Positions 10,898 to 23,255 of a stretch of 64,000 bases of DNA are shown here, one piece after another. The DNA comes from Arachis hypogaea (taxonomy: Eukaryota; Streptophyta; Magnoliopsida; Fabales; Fabaceae), in NCBI RefSeq assembly GCF_003086295.3, contig NC_092046.1, positions 106,867,363-106,931,362 of the forward strand, in the 5' to 3' direction. The position numbers and the translations under genes are program-made. Every line of letters starts with the position of its first letter. Position 1 is the stretch's first letter. The notes under the pieces were generated by a model. The model saw only the letters and a program-made list of their open reading frames with translations, ran no database searches and was not told where the DNA came from.

Positions 10898-11989
10898 CGT
10901 GACAGAGCCACGTGCTGGATGCATCAGAAAATGCTGGGGGCGATTTCTGGGCTCTTTTTGACCTAGTTTTCGGCCCAGAAAACACAGATTAGAGGCTGTA
11001 GAGTGAGGGAATAATTCATTCATTCAAACAACATTCATTCACATAATTTTAGGTTTTAGATGTAGTTTTCTAGAAAAAGAGAGGCTCTCTCCTCTCTCTT
11101 GGTTTTAGGATTCTTAGTTTTAGTTCTTCTCAATTTCAGATTTCTATCTTAGTTTAATTAGTTTCTCTTCTACTTTTATTTGTCTTAGCATTCTAGTTTA
11201 TTTATTTATCTTGTTGATTACTTTATTTTCCCAATTTAGTTTATGAATTCTCATGTTAGATTTAATTTTCTATTCAATGTAATTTGAGGTATTTTATATT
11301 TATGATTGCTTTCTTCAATTTATGTTATTGATGCTTTCAATTGGTTATTTGGATTTTATTATCTCTTTTTGCTTTTCTATGCCTTTATGTTGTGCCTTCC
11401 AAGTGTTTGATAAAATGCTTGGGAGGGTTTTAAATTAGCTTTTTATGTCCTTTTGGATTTGGTTGATTAATTAGAGACTCTTGAGTTATCAAACTCCTTT
11501 GTTGATTGATAATTGAAAGTTGCTAGTTGATTTGGATCCCTCTAAAGCTAGTCTTTCCTTAGGAGTTGACTAGGACTTGAGGAATCAAATTGATTTATCC
11601 ACTTTAATTTCCTTCATAATTAGAGATTAACTAAGTGGGAGCAATGGATAATTGATGTCACAATTGATAAGGATAGCTAGGATAGGACTTCTAATTCTCA
11701 TACCTTGCCAAGAGCTTTCTTAGCTATTAGTTTATTTTCTTGCAATTTACTTTTCTTGTTCCTTATTCAAAACCCCAAAAAGATACTTTTCCATAACCAA
11801 TAGTAACATACTTCCTTGCAATTCATTGAGAGACGACCCGAGGTTTGAATACTTCGGTTATTATTTTTATAGGGGTTTGTTACTTGTGAAACCAAATTTT
11901 TGCATGAAAGGATTATTTGTTGGTTTAGAAACTATACTTGCAACGAGAATTCATTGAGGAATGCTAAACTGTCAAAAATTCATTCATCA
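10898..11989 (+). repeat. 5' LTR of element T, distal part
   Basis: Collinear with the second half of the LTR of A (gaaaatgctgggggcgattt through actatacttgcaacg) and ends TTCATTCATCA. The first part was separated by the insertion of H0 and is outside the window. Confidence 0.85.
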
Positions 11990-12927
11990 AAATAGCATCG
12001 TTGCCGGGGAGTTGCAAACGTGTGCCTTATTATTGGTTATTGTGAATATTGTGAATAATTTTGCTTTTTCATTTCTTTGTTAGTTGTTTCTAGTTTTAGG
12101 AGTTTATTCTCATTATTTTCTATTTAGTTTTTGTTTTTACTTTCTTTTGTTACTATGAATTCTCACTCCTTTGGCTATGAATTTGGTCATAATTATGTTG
12201 TGGGGAATGGAAACTATAATGAGAACATGCATCAAGGTGGGAACAACCAAAGGTGGGAGGAGCCACAAGGATTTGATCAACCCTTTTGGCAACAACCTCC
12301 TCCAATGTGCCATGGGCAACAACCATTCTACAATGCTTCCTAAGACCATGGTTATGGTGGACCTATTCATGACAATCAACAACCTCCACCAACATACTAT
12401 GAACAAGAGCCATTCCAGGATGCATGTCAATTCAATAACTATGGTGGACCTCTTTGTAGTTACCAACAAGCTCCACCATATCAATCTAATGGATGTGGTA
12501 GTCCTTCCTGTACTTGTCGACAACCACCACCATATGCCTATGAACCTCATCCTCAACATAGCTTTGAACCACCATACTCACAAGCACCCTACTACCAAAC
12601 ACCTTCATATGATCCTGACCCATATCCACCATATCAACCACCCTATGAACCATATGAACCACACATAGAACCATCCCAATTCCAATCCAATTACTCCTAA
12701 GAACCACCACATCCATATACACCATGTTCATATCCATCAACCCAAGAGTCATATGATCCTAATCATGCAATTCGAGCGGAACAAGAATCAAAGGATCATC
12801 TCAAGGAAATAATGGATCGGTTTCATGCAACCCTTCATCAATTGGACCAAGTGGTAAGCCATATAGCACCCAAAGCTCTCGTGGCTAAAGAAACTCAACT
12901 TGAGAACCAAGGATTGAAGTGTGTTAT
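11990..12927 (+). mobile_element. Element T internal domain, non-autonomous
   Basis: Only 938 bp between two LTRs of the TGATAAACC family. It begins with a degenerate primer binding site, ATAGCATCGTTGCCGGGGA (near 11993), and has no protease, polymerase or integrase. One proline-rich reading frame runs up to the 3' LTR. The bases before the LTR (AAGTGTGTTAT) look like a damaged version of the tract AAGTGTGGGGAGG. Confidence 0.75.
12155..12927 (+). pseudogene. Pro/Tyr/Gln-rich ORF of element T
   Basis: Begins MNSHSFGYEFGHNYVV (ATG at 12155) and stays in one frame to the LTR, with two TAA stops at 12341 and 12698. The protein is made of short repeats rich in Pro, Tyr, Gln and His (QPPPTYYEQEPF, APYYQTPSYDPDPYPPY) and ends in a more ordinary helical segment (HLKEIMDRFHATLHQLDQVV). 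It has no recognised domain. A comparable Pro/Tyr/Asn-rich ORF is in F at 16878 on the minus strand. It could be the N-terminal gag-like product of non-autonomous Athila elements; function unknown. Both stops could be single C-to-T changes of CAA, but the ancestral codons are not known. Confidence 0.55.
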
Positions 12928-13845
12928 TGATAAACCACTATTTTATGGTTTATCTTGTGCTGATTTGAGTGGCTTTTATCAAGTCTTTACACACTTAATC
13001 ATACTATTTGCATGATTTTACAATTCCTTCCTAGTTTTGTTCTATGATTGAAAACTTGCTTCCTAAGCCTTTAATTTGTGTATTTTAATTCCCCTTTATA
13101 CCATTCGATGCCGTGATCCGTGTGTTAAGTGTTTCAGGCTTTATAGGGCAGGAATGGCTTAAAGGATGGAGAAGAAGCTTGCAAAAATGGAAAGAACACA
13201 AGAAAATAAGGAGATAACCAGCGAGCATCGACGCGCACGCTTTGCTCACGCGTGCGCGCGATTTGGAGAAATTTATAGCAACGCGTGTGCGTACCTGACG
13301 CGTACGCACGAATTGGAGTTTGCACGGAGACGCGTGCGCGTGCCTGACCCGTACGCGTGACACGCGAAGATGACCAGCAACGCGTACGCCTGACATGCGC
13401 GATCTGCAAAAGTTGCAGAAAATGCTGGGGGCAATTTTGGGCTGAGTTTGGACCCAGTTTCTAGCCCAGAAACACAGACTAGAGCCAGGGGATAGCAGAG
13501 ACTTAAGAGACATTCACATTACGCATAGTTTGAGTTTTAGTTTTGAATCTTAGAGAGAATTCTACTACTTCCTCTAGGTTTTCTTCACATTCATAGTTTT
13601 AGAGTTTATTGCTTTTGCTTGGGATATTGAGAAGAGTCATTACCTCCGTTGAAGTCACTATTATTCTAGTTTGCTTTCTTTTTCCCTTACTCTTTCATAT
13701 CCTTAATTTTTGTTCAGAATTATAATTGGATTGTTTTTAGAATTTATTAATGCAAGGAACACTTTTTCATTTAATTTTATTATTTATTTAATTGCTTCCA
13801 ATTTTATTTCAATTATCATGTCTCTTTTCTATTCCTTTTTCATAT
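12928..13845 (+). repeat. 3' LTR of element T, proximal part
   Basis: Starts TGATAAACCACTATTTTATGG and follows the LTR of A to about 13845, where similarity ends abruptly at the junction with F. Array of CpG palindromes at 13228-13410. Confidence 0.8.
13228..13410. repeat. CpG palindrome array in the T LTR
   Basis: Repeats built from ACGCGTGCGC, ACGCGTACGC and their inverses (for example CTCACGCGTGCGCGCG, CTGACGCGTACGCACG). It stands at the same place in the LTR as the array at 1203-1391 of A but has a different unit sequence. Confidence 0.8.
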
Positions 13846-15294
13846 CAACGAAGATGGTATTCATGTTAATTAGAGGACTTCATTAAGCTCATTTGTTTCT
13901 TTTTTTGACTCTCTAATCATTGATGCTCAGAACCTTAAACTTTGAGGGAGTGCTTTTGCACTTGAGCCTAACCTTGACTCTAAGTGTTTTGTTTTCAAGC
14001 TTTTTGCTTGATACATAAACACCACAAGTACTTAACAATGAAATTGTCATTGGTACTCAGAGCCTTCAGCTTTCTCATTCTTTCCCTTTTTCTTTTCTTG
14101 CTGTAACTGTATTTGCTTTTTCAAGGTTTTCATGATTCCAAAGATTTCACAAAATGTCATAGATGAAAACTTCAATTAAATAAAATCTGATACAATTGAG
14201 CAATAGTTAACTATACTAGCCTTCCAATACTTGTATGCACATGCTAAATTCTTCTTTAATGATCGTGTTTGTTTATGATCATGATACTTTATCGCTTTTG
14301 AATTCACAAAACTCAAGTTGGTAGTCATAATGTCACAGCAACATGTTACAAATCAAGATTCAGGCTATGCTTATTCATACCACACATGTATACAGAGAAG
14401 ATAAAGATAATCATGCAACTTAAATTGCTGGAAACAAATGAGAGGAAAAGAAACTTTACAACCTTGTAATTTATCTTCTCTATTGTTGTCATTTTCCTCC
14501 TATTCTTCCCTTTTCCCTTGCCAAACTCAAAATGCTTTCTCATCCTCAAGCAACAATTAGAACAATGGCTATGGGGATAAGATGGATCATGAGTGTCTTA
14601 TACAATGAAATGTTAGTAGTACATGTGTTTTAAGCAAGCAAAATTAAAGATAACAATCAAGGCATAAGAGACAGAGACATTGTGATTGCAAACATAAGAG
14701 GGTGTGCATGATACATGGCATAAAAGATAGGTGGCACACCAAACTTAGTGTGACACTTTTACTTGGAATTGATGTAAGTATCTAGTAAGGATTGGAACCA
14801 AATTTTGTTGCATAGCAACACCAAACTTAGAATGCAATCATATATCAATTTATTTGAATTAAAACTAAGCAAATGAAACTGTTATATGTTAAGTACAATC
14901 ACCAAGCCAAGAATCTATCATGAATAAGGATCTCTTGGTGATGTATTAACAAAAACAGTTACTAGAAGAAAGCATTAAAAACAAGGAAATGACTAAAACA
15001 AAGAGAAAACTAAAATTGTCTAACTAAAAGAAAGATAACATTGCAAAGGGCATTATGATTATGCAGACAAGTGGTGTTGCTTAATGAATTGCATAGAGAA
15101 TTAAGTGGCACACCAAACATAGAATCTTAGTGTGATACTTTCATTTTTGATGCAATCATCCAGAAAGATTTGAAAACAAATTGTTGCAGGGTAACACCAA
15201 ACTTAGGTTGTAATCATATGCCAACTTATTGAAATTTAAACAAAACAGACAGAGAAAATGAACAAAGCAAAGGAATGAAATGTTACCTAAGGCT

Positions 15295-15318
15295 GGGTTG
15301 CCTCCCAACAAGCGCTCT
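15295..15318 (-). promoter_or_regulatory. Conserved hairpin motif in F
   Basis: Plus-strand GGGTTGCCTCCCAACAAGC followed by GCTCT: the same motif as in H0, M, E1, E2 and E3. Here it lies just after the acidic ORF remnants in the element's sense. Confidence 0.6.
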
Positions 15319-15328
15319 TTTAGTGTCA

Positions 15329-16878
15329 TTAGCTTGACATGTTGTTCTTTACTTTCTTCCTCTTCTTCCAGTTTGTTAAGAGGAATGACCTCAAAGAGGG
15401 AGAAGATTCAGCTATTGTCCCCTGTCTTGGTCTCTCCTTAGTAAGCTTCCTTTTGTTAATGGCTTGATTGAGCTTGCTTGCTGGATCAGGGGTAGGATTG
15501 GTGCTCTTATTAGTTGCCTTCACTTCTTTGATCCAAGACTTGGTAGTTGTGTGATTGTTGGAGCTTTATCTTCATCAAAAGCCTTTTGAATTGGTGGTAC
15601 AATGATCCTTTCTTCTGTGCAACTTTTTGCCTCACTTGAGTATGGACTTCCTTGATTGTCTTCCTCCATTTCTTCTTTATGATTTTCCATTAATTCCTTT
15701 GGGAGGGAATCTTCATGTTTCATTGTCACCTCAAGTAGCTTTTGTGGACTTCGAATCTCAGGTTTAAATACCTCCACCACCTCATTCTCCATTGAAATTT
15801 CACTTGATACAGGGACCTCTTCTTCCTCTTCTTCACTCACAGATTGTTCTTCATCCTTAACACTTGGTAATCCTAATTGAGTCCTCCTCTACTCTAAATG
15901 CATGCCCCTCTATCTTCTTGAAAAGGAATTCTTGTTCTGTCCGGAATTGTTATTGTTCCTCCAGGAATTATTCTTGTCTTTCCAATAATTCTCTAGACTT
16001 TTGAAGGGGGTCCTCAACTACTGGCTCAAGAGATGAATGCTGAGAATGATTTTGAGGACATGGATGTGTTATGGTGAAGTTGTTTTGAGGGGTATGGAAT
16101 GAGTTTTGTGGGTAGTGAAATGAGTTGTATGGATCTTGGAAAGAGTTTTGTGTTGAGGTATATTCAAGTGATGGAGAATTCTGACATGAGAAATCAGGAG
16201 GTGGGGTTTCACTTACTTCAGGAGCCTCTTCATTTTGCTCTTTTACCTCCTCCCTTGCATTCAACATTTGGTCTACCAGCACTTTCATGTTTTTGAAGTT
16301 CTCTTGTTCATTCCAGGATATATGTGCCTTTTCCTCATATTTTTCAAGCATGGTCTCAAGCTTTGAGAGGCTTTGGTTCAAGGAAGTTTGTGTGGGTGGT
16401 AAGTTTATGGATGGCTCTTGATAAGTGGAGTTTGAACTATCAAATGCTTTCTGGTTTTGATCCTCCCATCCACAATGTGAAGAATTGTTGAATTCATCAG
16501 AGTATGAATCATCTTGTGGCATTGGGGAACAATTTTCCATGTATGCATTGACAGCATAATCAAATGATGATGTTCCTTGATGAACAGAAGATGAAACATT
16601 GAAATTCCCTTCCTAGCCACAATTAGTATCATAGCAATATGAGTCACTTTGTGGCTCTGGGAAATAGTTCATTTCACTTGATTGTCATACTCTTGTTGAT
16701 ATGCCCAGCTACCATGAGGATAATGACATAAATTATTTTGTGGTTCTGGACAATATCTCATGTGATTTGTTTGATCATTTATCATTTCTTGGCGATACTC
16801 CCAGCCACCATTAGAGATTGGTGATGGTGGGTAATATCCCATAAAATTTGTTTGATCATAAGATGAGTTGAACTCCAT
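15329..16878 (-). pseudogene. F: Pro/Asn/Gln-rich gag-like ORF remnants
   Basis: Three open pieces on the minus strand in different frames. The first starts MEFNSSYDQTNFMGYYPPSP at 16878 and has imperfect repeats of a YCPEPQNN type. The second is 15968-16540 (QTSLNQSLSKLETMLEKYEEKAH, a likely coiled coil, then repeats PQNSFHTPQNNF). The third is 15520-15840, very acidic (MSEEEEEEVPVSSE). Together they look like one frameshifted structural protein of a non-autonomous element. No known domain; compare the ORF of T. Confidence 0.5.
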
Positions 16879-17046
16879 TTGAATTTTGTAAAACACAACA
16901 CCAATGAAAATTGAAATTCATATCTCAGAGAAAAATTTTTTAGTGAGGCAATAACTCAAACACCTTGGTGTCAGTTTAAAACAGAGAACAAAAACAAAGA
17001 AAATGCTTAATCTAGACTTCTCACCCACTGAACCGAAATATTCTCA

Positions 17047-18576
17047 TGCCGGTTAGAAATTAACAATGAATCCAATCGTGAGTATAGTCTAACCAACACG
17101 CAAATATCTTATCAAATAATTCTAAAATCTATGACCGAGAGTATTGATCCCGGGTCGTTCTCCCTAAGAATTGCTTTAGAATGCACATCATTGATTAGGA
17201 AATCTTTTGTGGTTTTGAGAGTTGGTGCAAGAATTCAAGCTAACAAAAGTAAACAACAATTAATTGAGATAAAGGCATTGGCTAAGGGTAAGTATTGGAA
17301 GTTCCATCATTATAGTTTCCTTCAATTATGATAAGAATTGATTGTTGCTTCACTTAGTTAACCCCCTAACAATGGAGGAAAGTCAAATGAGAGTAACTAA
17401 CTTGAGTCACAAGTCCTAGTCTCACCTTAGGAAAGTCTAGCTTTAGTGCACTCCAAGTCAATTAGCAATTCTCAATCATAATCTACAATTGATATCCACT
17501 ATTCAAGTGTCTCTAATAACTGAACTCCTAAGCCAAGTAAGGGAAATCTACTCCATAGCTAGGGTTGTCATTATTACAAACAATTGGTAGGCAATCATAG
17601 AAGACATGATGTAATTGAGAGAAGAAAATTGAATTAAAGCTATCTAATCCAAATAATCATCAACAATCAAGCAATTAAATGAAATTCCACAATTCATTAA
17701 TCCAAATTCAAAGTAACAAAGTCAAACAAATCTAGATCTAAGAAATTGAATCAAAAGAGCATCAATTAAGAATAAAAGAAGAGTGGATCTACAACTTGTA
17801 TCAAAACAAAAGTGAATTAGTAATGGATCTCACCAAGGAATCAAAGGAGAATTGCAATGGAGGAAGTGAAATCCTAGAGAGAAGTTGGAGTTTCTCCCTC
17901 TAAAAATAAAATGTAACTAACTCTCCTAAAATATCTAGAATTATCACTAATTATCCTAACACTCCTAATCCTTAGTCTTCTTAAGCTTTTCCCTCCAAAA
18001 TTCTACTCCAAAACTGGGCCTGGGGTCCTCTGAAATCGCTGGTCACGTTTTTCCTTTAAAAAAATCACGTGCGCACATCGATGCGTACGAGCACTGCACG
18101 CGTACGTGCACCTGGGGTCCTCTGCGATCTGCGCGCAGGTGCATAGTGCGCGCGCGCGTCCAATGACTTGTGGCCCAGCCATATAAGCGCGTCAGCTTCT
18201 CGTCTCGGCTCCACCCAGCTGGCTCTAGGGGTACACATCCACGCGTACGCGCATGGTGCGCGTGCGCGCACATGCCCAAGTTCCAAAACTTGCTTTATTC
18301 CATGCTCCTTCCATTCATGCATGTTTCCTTCACTCCTCTCAGCCATTTTTGCCCTATAACTTCTGAAACCACTTAACAAACGGATCAAGGCATCGAATGG
18401 TAATAGAGGAGGATTACAATATATCAATTTTGATGCAAAAGAAGCATATTTTCATCTATGAAGCAAAGTTGGGAAAGGAACACAAAATCATGCAGTTTTA
18501 TATGAATAAGTGTAGAAGATCATTGATAAAACCCTTAAATTCTATACATGATAAACCCTAAAAACAGGATTTATCA
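17047..18576 (-). repeat. 3' LTR of H1 (TGATAAACC family)
   Basis: On the minus strand it starts TGATAAATCC and ends TTCTAACCGGCA (1530 bp). It is preceded, in the sense of the element, by a polypurine tract. It shares CCATTCGATGCC (18389), the central block with GGCCCAG and the terminal actatact block with the LTRs of A and T. The right-hand region 18577-19217 plus 27754 onward is the interior of H1. It has its own GC-rich array at 18055-18285. Confidence 0.8.
18055..18285. repeat. CpG palindrome array in the H1 LTR
   Basis: GC-rich alternation of CACGCGTACG, GTGCGCGCGCGCG and CGCGTACGCGCATGGTGCGCG around a few unique stretches. Same place in the LTR as the arrays of A and T. Confidence 0.75.
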
Positions 18577-18590
18577 ACCTCTCCACACTT
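18577..18590 (-). promoter_or_regulatory. Polypurine tract of H1
   Basis: The minus strand reads AAGTGTGGAGAGGT directly before the LTR start. A second copy, AAGTGTGGGGAGG, is at 28691-28704, downstream of the third ORF of H1. Confidence 0.75.
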
Positions 18591-19217
18591 AAAGTATAGC
18601 ATGTTCTCATGCTAAAGGAAAGCAAAAGATCAAAGGATCACAAGAGAATGAGACTCATGAGATGCAATCTACCTACATGAATGCAACTAGGGTGTAGGCT
18701 ACTATCTACTTGGTCAAGAGCAATTCAATCTTCCTAGAATACGCATATATATATGCACATTGGGCAAGATGATGGGCAATGTATGAACTCTACCAATTCT
18801 AGTTATCGAAGTGAAATATGCATAGCTTGCATGAAGAACGCTCGCGAGAGCCGGGAATAAGGAATTGAGCTTCGAACCCCTCACCGGAAGTATTTGCGCT
18901 CTATTCGCTCGGTGTATAGGGTTGATCACTCAATCCTCCTCTACTTCATGCTCTTTCAAAATTTGTTCTTCCTCTAACAATCAACAATTGTTCTATGCGT
19001 GCATACATATATCATGAGGTCTTTCCTTGGGTTGTAATGGGGTTAAGGTTAAGGTAGGGTTATATGTTTGGATAAGTGGACTAAAAATTGAATCTTTTGA
19101 TTAACTTAAGCTCCCCACATAACTTATATAACATCCTATACAATTATGGACTGACCTAACTACCCATTCCTCACTCATTCACATACTCATGCATTTACCT
19201 TTGATTATTACACATAT
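18591..19217 (-). other. H1 3' non-coding region, first part
   Basis: No gene. Matches the region upstream of the polypurine tract in A (1-887). It ends in CATAT, the target duplication of L. Confidence 0.7.
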
Positions 19218-22200
19218 TGTAACGACCCAATTTTCAGTACGCCTAGGACATACCAGAAACTGAGTGCTACCAATTTGTCATCCTAATTATTATCTATTAT
19301 TTATTATATGAGCCGATTCGTTGTAAGAAGCGTAGTTAGTTAGCGAGGTACTTTTTTTTTTTTTGAAAATGTTTGAATTAATAAACAGAATCATATATAA
19401 TCAAATCACAAATAATAACAGATAAAACAGTTATAAACAACCACACATAAATACATCACAATTAGTTGACAACATTCGGTGATTCAGCCTTTATTAGAGT
19501 ATAGACTGTTAGTTAGAACACCCCTAGATACAGCAAGATAATAACTATATACATATATATACATACAACGTCCCAGGCCCTGACCTGTTCAAGAAGTCCC
19601 TAAGCTGGCGCCCAGGCTAGCCTAGACTCTATACTCACCTAGTCCCTCTGAACTACTAAAGCGTGCGACAGTACGTTCTAGGTCTTCAAAAATCAAGTCA
19701 GGTGGAACATCAGCAAAAGGTAGAACATCATCTACTACTCCTTTGCACGATCAGACATTGCCATATAACGTCTCTCTGGTACCTCATCAAGTAGCCACAC
19801 AACAGGAGTCTCGTACACAGGATTTAGGCTAAAGTGCGCATACGAACGGGGTGCAGACGTTGGCTGGTCTCACAGTATATACGTATAAACAGAAACGAAG
19901 TTTACTCTAGACTCAAAAGACTACCTAGAGTAGAATCCTTTTTGCGAACGGTCGTCAGTGAACTACGGAAGGCTACTCATGCTTCCATCTGAAGGGGAAA
20001 GGGAGAGAGAAGGGGTAAGAACTAGGGAGTCCTTAGTAGGGCCGGGGTTATTAGTTAAGTTCATTAATTCCGTATTGTTTAGCAGATAAATAGCAGAATA
20101 CCGAGAAGCAGTAGACAGAAGAAACAGATAAATAGAGAAAACAGAAAGCAAAACATAAACAAAAGAATACAAGAAAACAAAACACAGACATAGAGAATAG
20201 AATGAAAACAAAGGAAGCATACATTCAAACAACAATCATAATAGAGGAAATGCGCAATCAAGTATGATGCATGTCTGTCCTATGCAGGCCATGAGCTCAC
20301 GTGTCGATTTACACCTTGCAGCCCGACATTACCTAGGAACTAGTCCTAGATATGGCTTATTTTCTGTAGGTGAACTTCAGCCTACAGAATAGCACTCCCG
20401 TAAGTGAACTTCGGCTTACAGGAATAGTCTAAACAAAACACAACAAATTTCTGTAGGTGAACTTCGGCCTACAGAAATAACACCTCTGAAAGTGAACTTC
20501 GGCTTACAGAAATGGTTTAATCACAACAATTTTCTGTAGGTGAACTTCAGCCTACAGAAATAGCACCTCTGTAAGTGAACTTCGACTTACAGAAATAGCG
20601 CCCCTGTAAGTGAACCTCGGCTTACAGGTATCACAACTCTCTGTAGGTGAACTTCGGCCTACAGGAGCAACACCCTGAGATACACAATTGATATTCACTG
20701 CAGGTGAACTTCGGCCTACAGGAATAACAACTTACTGTAGGTGAACTTCGAACTACAGGACCTCTAGGGCCAATAGAAAAGCATCAGATGAACATATAAT
20801 AGAATATCATGCCACAAGGCTTAACTCCTTATTTTTATACTCTTCTCCTCTATTCTCTTTGTTATATTACTCTTTTCTCATTATCATCATTCAATATTAT
20901 TCTCATTATTCATCATCACTTTCACATTCTTATGCAGTACTTATTTCTTTCTCTATTCAACCATACTATACAAACTTTACATCTTTCACTTTCACAATAT
21001 CTTGGCTCAAACCATTTCTCTTTATCATATTACTCTTTTCACTTTGTCTTTTTACTCTGCTTTGATTACTCTTTTCTCTGTATCTCTTTACTTTTCTCTG
21101 GTTACTCTGTTCTCTGTGTTTTCTTTACTCTGCTCTGATTTCTCTGCTTCACGTATGTATTTAAAGCTTATGTAAATTTCGGTATGAATAGTATGCCTGT
21201 CCCAAGTATAGATTCATTAAGTCTATACTGAAACAGTTTAACTTTTCATATAATACCTAACCCTAGTCGCAACTCAAGGACTAACTATGTTGCCCTAGTT
21301 CGTTCACTAATTTCTGTTTGTTTTTCTGTCATTAAAACTTTACAGAATTTTCTTCGATTATTATCTTTTCTTCAACTTTTTATCTGTCTTTTATCTTTGC
21401 CTCACTAATATGTTCTTACCACTCGCTAAGTGTTTTATGAAGGTAATTACGAGATTCCGCGCTTAAAGTTGTCTTTCTAAAGCTTTTACAGAAAACTGCA
21501 TTTTTCTTATTATTTCATTATTTTTATTAAAATATTATTTTTAATTAAATATTATTATTTAATATTTTATTATTATTTATTATTTTATTACTAAATTTTC
21601 GAAAATTACCTTACCTTTACCTTTTAACCTTTAAAATTCACTTTTTACCCCGGTAACTTTTAATATTTCTAATTTGACCACCCTAACTTTCAGAAATTAC
21701 CAAATAACCCCTCAAACACCAAAATAATTACAACCTTGCCCTTTTTAAGATCTAAAAGGTGTTCTTCAATGTTCTTCATCACACTCAAAGTGTTCTTCGT
21801 GTTCTTCGTAAATTCTTCAGATTCTTTCTCTGTTTTTACCCGTTTTTCAGTCTTTTCAGCAACCGATTTTTACCAAAATTCAAAATAAATTCCCAGTCAC
21901 TAAAACCCCATCTTTTCCACATAATTTCATCACAAATTGAACCTCAATTTAAGCTCTAGGGTTTCGTTTTCCAGCAGCCACAAGAACACACATTCATAGC
22001 TTGAATATTATCAAATTTCATCAAATTTTCACAAAAATTTCAACAAGAATTACTCATACAAACAATCAATTTCAAGCACAGCCAAACCATATCATAATTA
22101 CACAACTCAAACACAATCAATCAAGAAAAATTCGTCAAACCCTACCTGGTTTTGCTGCTCCTAATTCGGTTAAACTTTCAGGCGGTCCTTAAGCACTTTT

Positions 22201-23255
22201 TCCTCCTAAATCACATCAAGAACAACTTTAAATCCAAAAACCCTCAACTAACCAAATCTCCCTCAGCACATTAGGCGGTGATTTCTAACCTTAAACTTTC
22301 TGGAAAGTCACGTTTCTTGGCCCTCAAGTCAAGTTAAGCATGATTCCTAAGGAAGAACATCAAGAAAACACATGTTTAAGCATGTTTCCTTGAAAACCTA
22401 ATTGAAGAGGGAGGGAGACAGCCATATCACCTTATTTCCAGCCTTGATAAGTTACATGGTTATGTAGAGGAAGAAGAGAGGATCATTTTGGTGAAATCGG
22501 AATTTTGATTTGAGTTTTGGTTCAGAAGAAATCAAGCTTTGAAGATTAAGTGTTCATGAAGTTTTCTCTCTTTTCTCTCTTGTTATTTTCGGACAAAATG
22601 ATGAAATGAGACAGCTTTGGAGGTCTTGGGGGTGTAAGGTGAGTTGTGATTGGTTGGCTTGGAGGTGGGTTAAAATAATATTAAAATATCTCAGGTGTAT
22701 AACTACTAAAACTTGATGTATCGGAACACTTGTAAAAATATCTCTAAAAATTATTTTCTGAGCTACTAGCATAAATGACACTAGTAACATATTTATTATG
22801 AGAATAAAACATGTATGATGAGGCCTTAGCATTGCTAAAGTCATCAGAGAGTGCTGGTGCTAAGCTGCACCAGTAAACCGTAAATCCGGTTAAACCGATT
22901 TTCTGTTTTTAACTAAAATAGACTAGGTAACCTTATAATATCATTCAAAAAGCTTCTAATACTAATATAATGATAATATTATCCTGTTATCTCTCTTCTC
23001 TCATGAATCGAGTCCGGTTCATCAAACAGAGACTATTTACGAAAATCAGAATCAAAACTGCCAACCGATACAGTTCAAAAATTAGGTTATTCGTGACCGC
23101 GTTATCGAGCTTGTCTCGGAAACGGTTCTAGCTTAAGGATGACATAATGACAATGAGGATTGAGATACTTGTTGATATAGAAGAATTAATGATCTTCTGG
23201 CGAAATCCGTGCCTTCGAAAAAGATCTCGCATACTCGAAAATTAGGGTTGTTACA
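19218..23255 (-). repeat. 3' LTR of L (minus-strand sense)
   Basis: 4038 bp. Near-identical to 23707-27748, with small indels: about 10 bp extra near 19985 and a loss of about 10 bp near 23187. Contains a hairpin array (20362-20762), T-rich and AT-rich stretches (20810-21150, 21500-21600) and no supportable ORF. Phe/Leu/Tyr-rich frames there are caused by base composition. Confidence 0.92.
20362..20762. repeat. Hairpin array in left LTR of L (10 units)
   Basis: Ten units with a constant loop TGAACTTCGG (few variants) and stems that alternate between CTGTAGG/CCTACAG and CTGTAAG/CTTACAG. The paired position changes together (G-C to A-T). Spacers of 8-40 bp differ between units. Confidence 0.9.

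Larger units (their letters stand above)
13846..17046 (-). mobile_element. F: remnant of a minus-strand non-autonomous Athila-type element
   Basis: Internal sequence only; no LTR was found at either edge. It shares short blocks in the same order with the interior of M: tgatgctcaga..ctt (13925), copies of ACACCAAACTTA (14736, 14818, 15194), the hairpin motif GGGTTGCCTCCCAACAAGC (15295) and the segment near 16990-17033. The right edge is the H1 LTR, with possible target sequence TCTCA at 17042-17046. The left edge is a break in the T LTR. About 1.4 kb (13846-15290) is non-coding. Confidence 0.65.

Noticed and set aside
17047..18576. 5' LTR of F (reading F as the interior following this LTR)
   Set aside because: No primer binding site follows the LTR end on the F side, whereas a polypurine tract stands on the other side, so this is the 3' LTR of H1.
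20362..20762. CRISPR-like array
   Set aside because: Repeat units are short hairpins with two stem forms and spacers of 8-40 bp inside a plant LTR; no cas genes, and the organism is a plant.
20079..21140. Phe/Leu/Tyr-rich putative membrane proteins (also 24463-25548)
   Set aside because: Low-complexity frames from T-rich LTR sequence, overlapping in several frames and not conserved between the two LTR copies.
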